Origin: Taenia hydatigena
Lineage: Eukaryota; Platyhelminthes; Cestoda; Cyclophyllidea; Taeniidae
Reading direction: 5' to 3'
DNA length: 64,000 nt
NCBI GenBank assembly: GCA_036345935.2
Contig: JADWOT020000007.1
Span: 7,356,074 to 7,420,073 of the forward strand
Positions within the stretch are counted from its first letter, which is position 1. Each line of letters starts with the position of its first letter. Below are positions 9,251 through 23,300 of this stretch, piece by piece. The translations under genes were made by a program, and so were the position numbers. The notes under the pieces were generated by a model, which saw only the letters and a program-made list of their open reading frames with translations, ran no database searches and was not told the origin of the DNA.

Positions 9251-12200
9251 CTCACGCTGATTGATTAGCTGGATACGAGAAAAATGTGAAATGCTTTCCA
9301 AGCACGCCTGACCAACAGCGATAAAAATACGATCAGGCTTATGCCTGTTGAGGCGCAATACGTTGCAGCCGTCATATGACCACACAAATGAGTTGCGGTC
9401 AACAGCGCTTCAATTCGCAAATAAGAATAGCTTCATCACTAATGCATAAAAACTCGCTACAGCAACTTCTGGCATTCACTGCCCCTCCACTACACTTAAG
9501 AATAAGAGGGAAGAAGACGCAACACTCGGGCGAAAAGCATACATGTATTTCACGTACTGACGACCCACACAACGAAGGCACAGTAAAGAGACAAATCAGT
9601 GATCCAGCCACCAACGCCCATCATTCAAGAATCCACCCGGGCATTATATAGTCCTCTCCTCCCTTCAAAGCGCCATCATTCCTGCTCCTCTTGACGGTGA
9701 TTATGTTGCAGCCACATTGCCCTTTCATTCCCTATGGAGAAATGCACAGGGAATGCTGACCCAAAGGCAAATGAGCCAAAATCCTATTACTAGTACGGTC
9801 ACAAGATTATAACAATGACGGAACACTTCAGCCTTGGCATGGTCATCAGTCTGTAACCTACTGGCGCGACGAAAACATGTGATGACGATAAGTTCAGCTC
9901 CTTGCCTTAGGCAGTGCCGACACACACACTACCATCAACAGCCAAATTGTTGTTAAACAACACACAAACAAATCACGAAATCGCACGATTTCATATGACA
10001 TAAGCTGTATGAGCTGGAATCTGCAAAAGCAAATATTTCCCTTAAAATTAATCACACCGGGGCAATCAGTCATCTCACACACCGCGATTCGTACATGTGA
10101 ATGTCATGAAAAACACCTCTGGACAATTGATCAACGCGCGGAAATGAGCCCATAATTAACGTCGAACGCTTTTAACAGTAGCCGAACGCCTATTAAGTAT
10201 GAGGATGAATCATGTAGAAACATGCTCGTGCAAATAGCCTCATAATTACACTACCAAGTACCTCACAATTGTTTTAATCGGCTGCTTTTGGGGGCAGTAA
10301 AACCAGTGACACATATCGGCTCCAAATTACACAACACACTGTTCTATAGATAAGCAATTACCAAGGTTACAGGTCTACCCTCACTTCACTCTCGCGTAGC
10401 AGGACGCATTGCGCCCACTCCTTCATAAGTCCTTCAAGCACAAGTCCACGAGTGAATAGTTGACAGTGAGTAAAGGAATTTCCAGCAGGATCGATTGGTT
10501 AAATATATGCAACGTTACAGCTGTCGACAAAGTCTGCAAGTTTAAAGGAGCTTATTGCGATCTTAATGGCTTCCCATAAATCGGATTCAACATCCACATC
10601 CCTAATTGTGAATGCCAACATCGGTAACAACAAATATTATTGGCGACATGATGAGCCTGTGACAAAATCTGAAAAGTGCCCCATAACGAGCGATGCGGGC
10701 GGTGGTGGCGGTACAGTAAGTTTTGGTTAGTAATAACGTCCATTACTATCATTATCGTCATCATCATTTTTAAGATACTGACTGTTTCAGCGCAGAAATA
10801 CTCTGTTGGCAAGTTTTATGTAAAAGGTGAACAACTTGTGCTCTTTGCTAATGTCTCAAAGTTTTTGAGAGAGTTTTCTGTGAATAAAACTCACTTATGT
10901 AATACTTATGGCCTATAATGAATTAGCACCAAGCAAAGCCAAGTGATTGGTATATTTTACTGATTGTCTCTAACAACTTAGGCCTTACCCATTATAATCC
11001 CTCCTTATTGGAATAACTCACTGTTAAGCAAATCGTCTGAACAGCGTTAACTACGGCGATAGCGCCTACGATACGCCCAACGACGAAACCTACGGCGTTT
11101 CATTGTTCTCCTACGCCTAGTGGGGGACCTACCATGACGGCACAATAGCGTCATTTTCTTAATCATATTTATAGAAGATCTAGCCAATCGGCGCGTGAAA
11201 CAGACGCTGTGGCAATACTACTCACCACGTCTGATGCCTCACCGCGCGCAGTATGTAAACAGCGTACAATTAAAGAAAAGGCCAATATCCATGTGGCTCG
11301 AATGAAACGCAGACACGCGTAGATTGAAATCTGAATAACATTTTTATTCACATTGTGACCTATAGGAATGCAAAGGCTTTTGGAAGTTCACATTTACTTT
11401 ATTCAACTACGCGGAAAAGGACATCAGAAGAATCGAAGAGCAGCATGACAATTAAATATACGCAATCGTGGCTTGTTGGATGTTATCCATATCCTTTTGG
11501 AGTTGAATATTTTGTAGGCTCCTTTCACTGGGATTCGGTATGGATACATGTCACATACCTATAGCATTTCATCATAAGGTATCCACCCGTAGAAATTATC
11601 TATGCTAACATTTTCCTGATTTTCATAGAAGTCTCATTAAGGTCTTTTACTTTTATAAAATATTCCTTTGTTGGTTGCACATGGCGTTGAATTCTCAAAC
11701 CACCTCTGTTAAGTTCGGTTAAAACTTCGTCATGTGAAATCAGGTTATTCCTCACCCATCAAGGAAGATAATATTGGCGAAACGCGCCAACTTCAGTTGT
11801 CCGGGCTTTTATTATCCCACGAAATTATCATCAAAAGTAGCAGGAGATTCGTTAAGGATAAGAGACAAGTAAATAAAAGGAACAAAAGTGAAGTTGATTA
11901 TAAGCAGACCAACTGAGAACCTACAGACTTACCAGAAAGCATTCTGCGGAAGTAAAGAACAAGTCGCGGGAGCTCAAAAGCATCCGAAAGTTTGTGGCGG
12001 TCATCACCTACGCAACAGGCGCAGTGTCCAATGACACTAGCATGGTGCATGAAGTGAGAAGGCTCTGGATGTCGGCTTTAAAATGGATCAATTGTCGTTT
12101 CATTACGCTCTTTCCCTTCAAGCGCATTTCCGTCTAGCGGTAATTGTCGGTTCGCATCCATACATAAGATATTTACCTTATTAACTGAGATTCTTGACTT

Positions 12201-15200
12201 GCGCGGCATGCAAAGACTACTCTGCAGCTAGTGTGGGTAGCCTGCGCAGAACCAAATAAACTCATTTGGTCAAAAAAATATAATTGGCTCAAAGAAACTA
12301 GTGAGCTACGTACCTAACCTTAAATTCGTTGGTGAGGTTAGAGGGATGCCACGTCTTTATTTAGTTAGCGTGTGCACAACTTTTAAGTGAAGGTAGGAAG
12401 AGAGTGGCTCTAACTAGGAATATACATGTGCAATGCACAGAAAATGTTGCAATCGGGATGGTTAGCAACTGCAAAGGGTGAATTCCGCAGCAACAATAAA
12501 CACCATGATTCAGGCTTCCAGTCGAGCGGAAAGGCGAAGGGCGATAGAAAATTAAGCAACGGTGTATGCAACGGTCAGTGTGCAAAGACAGTCTGGCGAT
12601 CAATTTCATCATCACCATTTCAAATACGGAATCAGAACTGCGGTGCGCACACTTTAGTTCATTTATGTGTCAGAGGTGAGCAGCAGACATTGCTGAACAC
12701 ATCAGATGCTATCTCATCTTACTAGTGCCGACGATGAGGGAAAATCTAGGGACGTTGGACTTGAGCACGAGGTCTTCGCAGTTGACCACCAAAAGCGGGC
12801 TTGAATTCTGGAATACACTTGTTTTTTTATCAAAACTTACCTATATTTCTACCCAGCGGTCTTTAAGACTTAATTTATAACCTCGTCTGTACCTCCTTCT
12901 TCTCTGGAGAACACGGCGCCTAGAATGCTGTAATGCGTTAAGTCAGGGCAGATTGTGGCTTTTGCTCACGGAAGCCTAAAATCTACTCGACAGTGGAGTA
13001 ATAGTTCGCCCGAACCCCGGTTTGTAGGCTCTTACCATAACTCACTTACTAGTCTCTGACTTTACATCCCGCTGATTTCCAATTAGCTTCAAATCGTTTA
13101 GACTTTGTTGATAACTTTGCAAAAGTAATAAATTTTGTGCACACATTATATTGCTACTAATAAGTTTCGAACCTTTAAAGTAGTGTGAGAATGAGCTGCG
13201 GCAAATAAATAAGGGTAGCAATGTGGGCTAGCCTTTTAATTCTGCCTTTAGTCCCTAATTTTGGCTGGACCATTTTAGCGGTTTTTGTTGACTACCAAAA
13301 ATAAACTCAGACAAACCTCATTTGTAAACCTGCTTGGTGGGAATAAAATGACTACGTGTGGTATCACTATTACTTCCGACTGATTTTGAGATGTCATTGA
13401 GCGTCAGCAGAGCCATGGCTTAGCTTAATGAACTGTCGTTTCCACAGCAATGTGCTTGCGAGCTTATAGAGGGAAGTGAATGATTTGCCGCATCCAACCT
13501 TTTAAGCGCATTTATACGAGCATGCCAGTGCTGCTGAAACCTTGACGTCGAATCATTCAACAAGCACTGGTGCCAACCACCGAACTAAATGTAACAATTA
13601 GCGCGTGGCGTCCAACAAAACCGGACTCGTGCTAATTTAGCATACAGTCGACCAAAAAAGGACACGGCATTGTGAACTGCCATAGCATCTATCTCTTTGT
13701 CGAAAAAAGCAGTCATTTTGGAATTTACCCGTTCATTTAAGATAGTAGAAAAGAAGACTAATAAAGCTAGCAACCCAGTAAAGGTTGTTATTCAAGACTA
13801 ATTCAATAAAACAAGGACGTTGGTAAAGATATAGAGTCGAAATTGCCAGCTTGTCTCCCATTTTTATGAGGCACTTGACACTAAATGCTGGCTAGTTTTC
13901 GTAAAGGATAAATCCTGGTTATGACAAATATGTTTGAGATTTTATCAGATTCCCACAGTTGTATTAACCCCTCAAGTTAGAATGCTGCCCGCTGTGCCAC
14001 CTCTTGTATGCTCCCAACACCAGGATGGAAAAGCGATCTTGCTGGCTTTGATAGGTGATGAAGACGGGAAACAAAATCGACAGCAAAACAATCCAGACAG
14101 AAAACCTTGTGTTATTAGTCTTATAGCACCTAAGCAGCCACACACATTAGAAACATCCGAATAGCCAATCATACAATGCAGTAACAGTAGCGACATGAGT
14201 TTTGTCGAATGCTTGACACGACTGCCATTTAACTGAGGGTGGCAAATACAAAGATAACGAAGTCAGGCTGCGCTCCAAATTAACACTGCAAATGTGGCCT
14301 TTGTTTACCTCTACAAGTAAGGAATCAATGTTTGCTCTTAATGTTACCATCTTGACTTTGTTGTGCAATGTAATTGAGATAAAAATCAGGGCAGAAATAT
14401 TCTTTGATAAAACAGGCCTACATCTTTTGAAGTCTAAAGAAAAGTTCACGCGGGAGCACAGTATTAGCAATAAGCAATGGGTCAGCAGCATTCAACAGGT
14501 GCTGCTCGTTCCAACAACTCTACATTCTATCGAATTGGAAATTGCCATAAAATTGAGTCTCAAGAGCGTCCAGCGTAGTCTGTGTGCTACTAGTAGCCGA
14601 TAAGTTGGCTGCGCAGCAGTCCAGAGGCCTTTAATCAAACAGAGCCGAGTACGCACACGGAAGAGCATAATGTAATGCAAGAATCATGCATTCATTCGCG
14701 CAGTAGGATAGCGGGATACTCGAAAGGATTTAGAGTCGTGCTTGCCTCAGCGGTGGCGATCTTGCTTACGGTGGTTCCAATCTCGTGCAAAGACTGGTCT
14801 AGGCACGGTCGATCATAAAATTGCAAAAGTTGTTATTAATTCTTATACTACCCGTAAAAGGGGTCATCTAAGAGCGCTTATCATTGCAATTTTTTATTCC
14901 CAAAGCAGGTGGCCTGTTCAAAAATGGTTTGCTCGTACTGTACAATCTAAAAAAACGGAATTTACTACAATCCGGTCTTTGTTTTTACAAACTCTGCAGT
15001 CCCAGTTCAGCAAAAGCTTCTGAGGTTGAAAATCCAGTTGGTGGTTTTGAAGGAGAAACAGATGCAGATAAAGATAAAACCATGTAGTTGGTGCTCGGAT
15101 GTCGCCACCGTCCTCTACACACTTATCTGTCCGACCCGTTAGCGTCGCATCTGGGCACTCAGATGGTCAGGCGATCCTGAGTTGCTATCACCAGCAAGGA

Positions 15201-15649
15201 TAAAACTTAGGAGGGTTACGAACCCTACACATCTTCATCTTTACGGTCGTGTTATTGCAGAATGTCCCTTTCAGCAGGCCGGAATGCCCAGTTTTACTAT
15301 CACTGTCTAAGCAGAAGGTGGCAGTAATTTTCGCTAAGGCTGCTACTAACGAGTCTTCTGTCGCGAATCGCGCCCAGAAGGAAAATAATCTGGATTAGGG
15401 TCATTCATTAGATAATTTGTTGGGCCTATGACTTAGCATTTCCATTTGCAATCTAGCATCCCCACCACAAATTAGCACGCACGCAGCGCAGCGCCTTCAG
15501 ACTTTTCCGGCTCCTAATGCGACTGAATAAGTAATACTGTCTACGCAAAATGCGTACCCAATCTATATTCTGGCAACACGCTCGGTAAAGGTACAACGGC
15601 GAGGAATATAAGTGGTTTGAGTTGCGTTCTAGCGGAGGCAAAACATGAA
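9251..15649. other. Long stretch without supported genes
   Basis: This 6.4 kb holds many short frames on both strands, none with a recognised domain. A small hairpin (CAGGC-TTAT-GCCTG) lies near 9,338-9,351. A locally GC-richer patch around 11,045-11,120 repeats words such as CTACGGCG and CGCCTACG. The frame at 10,676-10,918 has a hydrophobic run but no true ATG. The mirrored frames around 14.1-14.6 kb are ordinary sense/antisense overlaps. Confidence 0.35.
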
Positions 15650-18600
15650 GATGGAAAAGAGGCATCCATCTGACACTAGTAGTGAACTGATAGTCAAGAA
15701 TGAGGCATTTTTCGGTCCAAATGATGTTGATAGTGATCAAAGATAGTGTTTGAGGGAAGTGAGGTTGCCATCTCACGTGCTTCTGCTATTAAACTGCACT
15801 GTGCTTACATTCTGCCTGCTCCGTCGTTGTTCATAGCAAAGGCATTTAGGAGCCCTGACTGCAAATGATCTAATCAATCGATTTGGTCCTTATTTTTCAG
15901 CAACACTGTAAACCCTTCGATACTCTTCGTTTCATCATTAAACGTTCAGTTGAAACCATAGTTGCCTCCATCCTGCAGGTGCCATGATGATATTAAGCGT
16001 GTGAGTACCTGTGGCACTATGCACTGCAAATTTGTTGATAAACCTCCATTTTAGGCGCAAAAAGTAATCGCTATTCTCAAGGATTGACAAAGTAATAGCA
16101 GAAAATGCACTTAATCGGTAGTGCTCAATCTCTAAAGAGGAGGAGAAGGAAAAAGCAATTGTTTGCAGACTGCGAACTTTTGCAAGTTAAATCTGAATAG
16201 ATGCTGAAGGGCTGATGCTTGCGCTAATTAAAGTTCCTTTATGGATCTGCTCGCGCATGACTCCTCGAAGTCTCTCTTGCTATAATAAATCTTCAGTTGG
16301 GAAGGCTGCTCATTTCGTGTCTACATTTTGCCGCTTCGCTGGAAACTCTGTTGCCACTGCTGCTTGACCTTTTCTTACCTTTTTATTCCCACCACTCACT
16401 TCGTTGGTAACGTCAACGCGAAGGTACGTTTTAAGCCACCATTGGATGGTTGAGTGGCCTGTGCTCCTCTCAGCAGAAGCCTCGTTGCTGACTCACCAAC
16501 TTTGGGTGGTTAGTCGATCGATGGGTCGATACATTCGAAAGGACCACATGCTGCGTCTTCGTCGCGTACTGGTCATCTGCCTGGTCGGTCAGTCAATTAA
16601 CTGATCCACCCGATCCACGGTGAGTTGGGCCGCATACGACTGCACGGACGTGTGAGTGCAAAGCGATTTTGGCATTTGCTTAAGCTTGTGCTGCATAAGA
16701 CTGCCGATTGTTGCAAAAATATGCCAATTTTTATGACGCATCGTCAAATCCTATGACATTGCAGTTTGGTCTGCGGCTATTTTAGTTCTTTAATGACATT
16801 TTTCCGCGAACAAATGCTTTATTCATTTACCTTAATGTGTGTGATGGGCAGGCTATTTTGAAATTCAGCGTTATTATTCATAGGCGCACTAATCACCCAA
16901 TCTTATCACTTCCGCCGAGTAAGTAATCCTTTAGATTTTAAACAATCGAATGATGATGCGAATAAATGCATCAGAGAGAGATATTCTTAGAATTTACGAT
17001 AGATTTGTGCACAGGCCGAATCTAGCATTCGTCTCGCTATAATTGTCAAAGATTTTATATTTTTCGAGACATAACATTGATCGTTCGAGTCGCAGTATGT
17101 AGAGTAACATTTCACCAGATTAAAGCGTAAAGTCTATATCCAAGTCGTTGGAGAGCAGTTTCTGAGTGGCTAGGAAGTGTACCCGTCAATTAAAAGCATG
17201 CGTTAGTCAAATGACCTCTTCTTTGGCGATATCAATGGGATCGCCATCGGCGCTGCCGCTGGAGACGTTTTTTCGCATAGCGCTCATATTGCACTTCCAA
17301 CAGCACACTTTGCCAAGGCAAACCTGCGAACCCAGTAGAAATCACCGGCAAGAGAACTACGAGGAAGGTGAGATGACACCTTTATTTAGCCACAATTTGA
17401 CCATCATTCCATCTGTCTATCCAGTACCCTTGTCCTAATTTCTCCGCCTGTCGCTATTTCCTTTTAATAGGATTGAGACAGGCACCTCGTTTTGCAACAG
17501 AGGAGTACCTAAGTGCTTAAAAGACGACCAACTCAATGGATAGTAACAGAATAGTTGGATGGCACATTTCTGCCAAGACATATTAGTATTGTCTCCTTTG
17601 CATGCGTGCTGATTCATGAAAATTGCTCAGGTTGGGAGAGCACAGTGACAAGTGATCCCTGCTCTTACAAAAGAATGACGCCTAGAAACCACATTAATCA
17701 GCCTTGGGAGCCACTATGTACAATTAATCGACTTACACGTGTCACATTGAAAGAGATCAATTACACAGGCGACCTCCAGATATGCTCTACTGCGCGTTGT
17801 GTCGTCCTCTTTTATTCAGTTTGTTTCACGTTATCGGTCCTGTCATTCAGTTTTTCGTCGGTACCTCCATGCCCCTAGTCTTCTGTTTATCCTTTACTCC
17901 CTTCGGTTTCATCTCTATCTGCCCGTTAGTTCCAAAATCTCACCCCACGGTTTTTGAGACATAATAAGATCAAAGCAGGTAGACATCGTAGAAATTAGGG
18001 GTAAGTTTTACTACCCATTCCCTTGCCTCCCCTTGTGCCATTTACTTTTCCTTCTCTCTTAAATCATTTGCTTGTGTCATTTGGACATTATCGCATCCAG
18101 TACCCAGTTTAAATTGCGGAATGAAAAGGCGATGATTAGTCTCTTCGCGTGTGTCGTTGAGAAGGTATCCATATTCTCTTCACCAAGTAAAATCCTTCAT
18201 GCTTAACTTAGTCAACTGGCTAGCTGAGTGCGCAAATGGATCAATTCACCAAAAGATGGGAGAAAGGAAGGAAATAACGAATACCGCATCACGGCAATGT
18301 GCACGGTCAGTCTACAGTGTCTTCTTCCAATCTTCTTTTTCCCTCCCTTACTCTTCTTCTATTCTCATGGCTTCTCATCCCATCACCCCAATCCCAATCA
18401 TTCCTTTTGCTCTTTGAGCTACAACTGCGTGCTTCTTTACTCCCACGTAAGAAATGCATGCACCGCTGGGGTCTTTCGTAATGACAAGTGAGGGTTCGTT
18501 AATGCATGGAATTGCTATTACGCACCAAACGCATCCATTTGTTGGCTCCATAAAAAGCCTTAAGGGTCTATCACCGATTGCTGCACTTGTCTATAACGGC

Positions 18601-18949
18601 CCTTGCATGCGTTAACAACCACTAAATAAACAACGGCATTAGAAGATCTATCGGAGTGCTAAAACAGGCTTAATATCCATGCCTTAATGCAGGAATACTG
18701 TAGCAAGGTACATAAGACCAGGCCTAACTGGATCAGATTAGATTGCAGGGGATTATGATAGACTTGATTGGCCTTTCAGACTAATTTATGCCTCATCTTC
18801 AGGGACGCCTTCATACGTTACCATTGAAGTCAATCCAACGCTTTAATTTGGCCCGCAAAATCGATTCGACACGAATCCACGCAATGTGAAATGAGGTCCT
18901 TCCTTTTTCCATCTCAGATTCTAGCAACCACAGAGCACAAGTAAGAATT
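15650..18949 (+). repeat. Long repeat A, copy 1 (direct mate at 41,975-45,319)
   Basis: Collinear similarity with 41,975-45,319 runs throughout. Examples are GAGGAGAAGGAAA near 16,140 and 42,460, CCTCGTTGCTGACTCA near 16,482 and 42,812, CATAGCGCTCATATT near 17,276 and 43,612, and GAAGGAAATAA/GAAGGAAATGA near 18,270 and 44,630. The copies differ by many substitutions and small indels (roughly 70% identity by eye). Several intron-like donor sites are kept in both: GTGAGT at 16,652 and 42,987, and GTAAGT at 18,001 and 44,392. Long pyrimidine tracts occur at about 17.95-18.06 and 18.32-18.42 kb. No frame is conserved between the copies, so whatever it encoded is decayed or non-coding. It runs directly into repeat B. 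Confidence 0.8.
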
Positions 18950-20280
18950 GGGTCTGATGACGTCTTTAAAATGAAGGAGTGGGAGCTCCACTCCGACGCA
19001 TCTTTGGTAGGTGTCTCCTTCGATTCTTACTACGCTCGATATGCTCCCAAGTACTGCGTCTTGCATCATGTCCCACCGTGTGCACTCTGTGCTTGAATTT
19101 TGTTTCCTTACTTGTATGTTCCACTTTAGTGCCACAAGAATGTCTCGCTCCTCTGTCTTTCTTATGCTTTTCAAAATCTTTATTTTCTTTAATCACATTA
19201 TTAAGTTGCCCTGTCTTCTCCTCCTCCCCTCACTCCATCCTCTGCCAGCGCCCTCTTAACAAGCCCTCTTTATCTCTACCCTAGTCTCGTCTTTGACCGT
19301 GATATTAAGAAATGATGCCAAGAATCATAACCTAGAACAGACTAGCACAAGCTAGAATGAATATGAATAAAATCGCGCTTTACTTGTTTTAGCATAACTT
19401 AGCTTGAATTGCCACACTTTCAATCCCCATCTTTTAACTGAAGCTATAGTTTGCCCAACACCATCTCGTTTTAGTTCCATCTTCTACACCTATGCTTACT
19501 CCCTCAGAAGCGAAGGCGAGCCCGCTACTCCTACTTATACCTCGTGATTCGCAGGATTACTGTAAGTTCTACCTGCCCTTCTCATTATCCATTAATGTTT
19601 TCCCTTGTAGGGATTGTCATAGCCAGGTGTCTTGCAAAAACGGGTATGAATATGGCTTTTCGTCTTTCATCCATCTGCATTCTATTAACTGCGCATGTCG
19701 GCTTCTATTTTCCTGTCGCCAACACTCAAGCATCTGCCCAATAACTCACCATGCCACACCTAGCTCCACTTCTCTTCTGTGACTCATCTACTTTGTTCCT
19801 TTATTTTGGATTAAAGTGAGCGCCTCTATTTGGAAAGAAAAAAAGTACCAAAGCACTCAACGTGCTTCCATCAGAGTGGGAAATGTTGGGTATACAAGAG
19901 CCAAAGGGAGGCAAATAAGGTGCCAAGGGAACTCAAAATGGCTCAAACTTTCCTATTAGTTGGAGACAATATGTATCGTTTAGTGCAAGCATTCCTAGTT
20001 GCCTATACGGGTAAGAAAAAAAGGAGTCTGTAAACTGCGGTCGCTCCAGCATTAGCACCAATTTTGATGGCGATGGATGTGGAGGCAGTGAGGTTGAGAG
20101 ACGTCGACGTCCATTTGCACCTGCAACAACAATTAGAAGAAAGGAGTGGTCAAGTCGAGTATTCACTGCTATTGCTGCAAGTGATAGGGTAGGTGAGTCA
20201 GTGTGATGTCCACTCACGCATGAGCAGGTTTCATTCTGCAAAATGGTCTTATCGAAGGCAGTGCTGTCGGCGATTGAGGC
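18950..20280 (+). repeat. Repeat B, copy 1
   Basis: Matches 28,612-29,947 in reverse orientation (coordinates sum to about 48,890) at high identity, roughly 85-90% by eye, and 45,320-46,870 in direct orientation at much lower identity. The left edge is sharp: copies 1 and 2 diverge at about 18,950 and 29,947. The minus-strand frame 19,933-20,331 is open here and partly in copy 2 (28,724-28,957). Copy 2 starts that frame differently and copy 3 has stops in it, so I do not call a gene. Confidence 0.85.
20175..20217 (-). other. 43-nt intron-like segment within repeat B, copy 1
   Basis: On the minus strand the segment starts GTGAGT and ends CACTTGCAG with a CTGAC-like branch point before it. Copy 2 has the same 43 nt at 28,673-28,715 with the stronger donor GTAAGT. 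Copy 3 (near 46,700-46,750) lacks about 39 nt at this place, although the gap is offset about 4 nt from the predicted splice sites. It may be a mini-intron of an old gene or simply an indel. Confidence 0.3.
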
Positions 20281-20399
20281 GGAAATATATGATACCAATA
20301 TGTTGCTCATCGCTTGACAAGCACAAGGCACCCGTGGTTCTCTTCTGAAATCAATTGTTGCATGTATAAAGTGAATAAACTTTTAGTGCATTGCTTTTT

Positions 20400-20790
20400 G
20401 CTATCTATTTTGGAAGCTGTTCAACAGTTCGCAGAATGCCGTCATAGATCAGGCCATCATAAATATTTTTAAGCGTGGTAAGTTCTACTCTATATGCCAT
20501 AAAGACAAGCTTAGCGAATTATCTCCGCATAATTAATCATAAATTTGTTCTGTCGCCTGTTACACCAAATGCGTCATCTACAAGGGAACTTGGAGTAAGG
20601 GAGAAAGTAAAAGCCACCCATGGCTTGGAATGTCTTCTGCATGCAGTCCACATTTGGAAAAGGATGCATCATTCCCCACATCATGCCAGTCACAGCATGT
20701 GCTTGCTCAAGCGTAGTAACATCACCTAGAACAATTAGGTGTCCACAATTCCGACTCCCGAAATCCGAGGAATCAAGGCCCAAAATGGTA
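20400..20790 (+). repeat. Repeat D, copy 1 (inverted mate at 23,301-23,715)
   Basis: Reverse complement of 23,301-23,715 (coordinates sum to about 44,091). Aligned stretches include GGTAAGTTCTACTC and TCCACATTTGGAAAAGGATG. Identity is near 88% over the best 270 nt and falls off toward both ends. The minus-strand frame (20,574-20,813) contains stops where copy 2 has Trp codons. Differences fall evenly over the three codon positions, so D looks non-coding. Confidence 0.85.
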
Positions 20791-22856
20791 CAGTCATAAC
20801 TAGTAAAACACATTTACCATCAAAAGTTTTGTAAGTTCTCAATGTTATTCACTTAAACTCATGCCGTCTTCGTTCACACACTGACCGATCAAGGCAATAC
20901 CACTCGTCGTACGCAATTTTTACGGTGGTTTAGAGTGCATTCACCCGTGCATTGCACCAGTCGTTTGGAGATCTAGACACAACTGTAGACAAGTATTAGA
21001 TGGTTAATCGTCACGAATAAACTTAGTGGGTACTTAAGGCGGAGTAATAACAAAGCATGCTTAAAAATGCGAACAGGAACACATAAGCTTGTCTATGCTG
21101 TGGAGTTAGACACTGGGCTATATTTGTTTGTGGATTGTGTACGCACTTTATACCGCATACTAACAGGCTGACCGTCATTTCTTTGTTCGAATAGTTTGCC
21201 TAATTACTAGGAAATCGGGTAGAAATTCGTCTTCTGTAATAAATAATCTTAGCAAGTTTTAAACGTGGCTTAAATTGCATGGAAGGCTTCATGGCTGAAT
21301 CACGGCACAATTGTCATGCAATTAAATAGCAGCATGGATTCTGTTTCTTTGCATTCAAGAATTGAAGGTCCACCATGCCTAAATGCGCTTTTGGTTGATA
21401 AACAGCGGCAGACATCTGCTTTACCAAGTGGTGTGGCTAAAAGCAGACATAGTTTGAACTGCACGTAGGAATTGCCACACTCTATAGAGGGTTATTGCTT
21501 ACTCTCTGTTTTCATCCTATAGCTAACAGATTTGATGTAAAAAGCCTTACAACCCTCTAAAATCGGTTATGTCATGATAGTGCACTAAGCCTCTCGTAAT
21601 GCCATTTGAAGAAGCAGTTTGACATCACACTTGTCTTTGAAAGGTCTTTAATATTTCAAGTGTCCCTCTCCGTAAATGAAAGTAAACTGCCTGACTGATG
21701 GTGTGATTAAATGAATATCAGGAGTCGTTGAGCATGTTCATCAACCGCAGAAATTGCGCTTACTCATCACCCTATTCTAACCATCCTATGTATTCTAAAT
21801 CTGGTCAATTTCATCTACCCGTCAAGATTTTGCATAAGTAAATAGCAATAATATAGATTCCTGACTTCAAACAAGCCTGCTTAATCTTAAATTATCTGCC
21901 AATAATTTTGTCATGCACTCATAATTCAGGGGTCAGCGACTCAGAGTGGGTGATGACCCAAACAGTTGAGCTGATGCTTCGCCTTCATCTCCATAAAGTT
22001 AAAAAATAATCAGACATTGCTAGTAAATCGGCATTAACAATTAGTCCATCCCCTTTCAAGGCATGTTCAAATCGTCTAGGTCGTAAAGCGCCGTTATCCT
22101 CCTCAGTACCGCCTTGAAGACTATTCATCGTACTTTTGGGACCTTTTGAAAAATGACGATTTTACCATGGGCGCAACGTTGGATCAGCACAGAGCCGATT
22201 TCCTTAAAATAGCCCTTGTCAGTTTAGGTTAGACAAGGTTGGTGACGGCAAGGCGCGTTTAAGATTACCTGTTTACCAGAGCTGTGAAAAAGGAGCGCGA
22301 ACCTCAAAATCTGTGTTGGTTTGACCACCGTTTTGATGTCATGCTCACATGTCCATGGTTAGAGTCTCCTATGTCATCCATTTTGCATTAATGACACATC
22401 TTTATGCCGATTTTACCAAGGCACATTTCACAGGGTGCATCGGTATTTCAATTTGGCCGCGCTTTTATTATGACATTACAGAAACTGCTAATAGTATCAT
22501 TAGAGATACCATAAAAACACGATAATGCCAACGAAATACGTAAACGCATAAGTTCGTCTGCAGAGCTGGCTGCTAGGAACTTGACGCATCCTTTCAAACA
22601 CGCCTAAATAGCATTTGAGAATCTTAGTTTGTTAATAGACTTTGCCGGTTGGCTGGGTAAGAGAAGTGATTAGGACTGGCTGGTGACCTCCTGTCACCTG
22701 AGTAGAGCTCATTAGGGTGGTTTACGCCAGATTTTGCGTCGTAATGTCTCGGGTAGGTTTGATTTATTCTGCACCCGCTGTGAGAATTTATCATTTCTTT
22801 GACACTCATATTCTTTGCGAATGTCATTGAAAGTCACCTTTGACTGCACTTTTTAG
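20791..22856. other. Spacer of the D inverted repeat; no supported gene
   Basis: AT-rich sequence without exon, RNA gene or further repeat that I can recognise. It lies between the two D copies, so it would be in the loop if the D pair folds. Confidence 0.35.
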
Positions 22857-23143
22857 GAGGGACTAGCTAATCCACCACCGAATCAAGACCCTCCGACCCA
22901 AGTTTCTGGTAGCAACGACAGTGTAAATTACATGAAATGGGTGGATGAGGACCTCTGTTTCATGCTTTTTGATGAAATCTTCCGAACCAGTCCCTATATT
23001 TTGCCTGAAGCAATCGGTTATTACAACAAAGTAGAGAACTTCTTTCGTGAACTTGCGTCGAAAGAGTTTCCTGCTGATTCACAAGCCCCATTACCTGTGC
23101 GATCACCACACCATGTCCCTGTACAAGAAAACCACCGTACATA
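22857..23143 (+). CDS. Candidate internal exon, unknown protein (95 codons)
   Basis: A pyrimidine-rich acceptor (TTTGACTGCACTTTTTAG, AG at 22,855-22,856) is followed at once by an open frame of 95 codons. A good donor, GTAAGA, lies at 23,144-23,149 and overlaps the first in-frame stop (TAG at 23,142-23,144), so splicing would remove that stop. The product is acidic and hydrophilic at first (PPPNQDPPTQ), then folded-looking with aromatic and acidic residues (WVDEDLCFMLFDEIF, then YYNKVENFFREL). I do not recognise a domain. There is an internal ATG at 22,932 but no promoter. The next exon was not found: repeat D, copy 2 begins 160 bp further on. It could be one exon of a gene with large introns, a gene relic, or chance. 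Confidence 0.35.
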
Positions 23144-23300
23144 GTAAGACGATACAAATGCGATTTGCAAGTATTGCATACTTCTCCCTCGACTCGTCTC
23201 TGGCTGGACGTGGCATCGGATATCCCGTACTTCTCAAGTCAGTGGAATCAATATTTGAGGGCAACGGGTAGCACTTTAGTGAACACATGTAAATGGTGCG

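Noticed and set aside
10676..10918. Plus frame with an Ile-rich membrane segment
   Set aside because: The hydrophobic run comes from an ATC/ATT-rich simple stretch, there is no true ATG, and no homologue is recognised.
19933..20331. 132-codon minus frame as a gene
   Set aside because: Inside repeat B. The N-terminal part is not kept in copy 2 and the frame is broken in copy 3.
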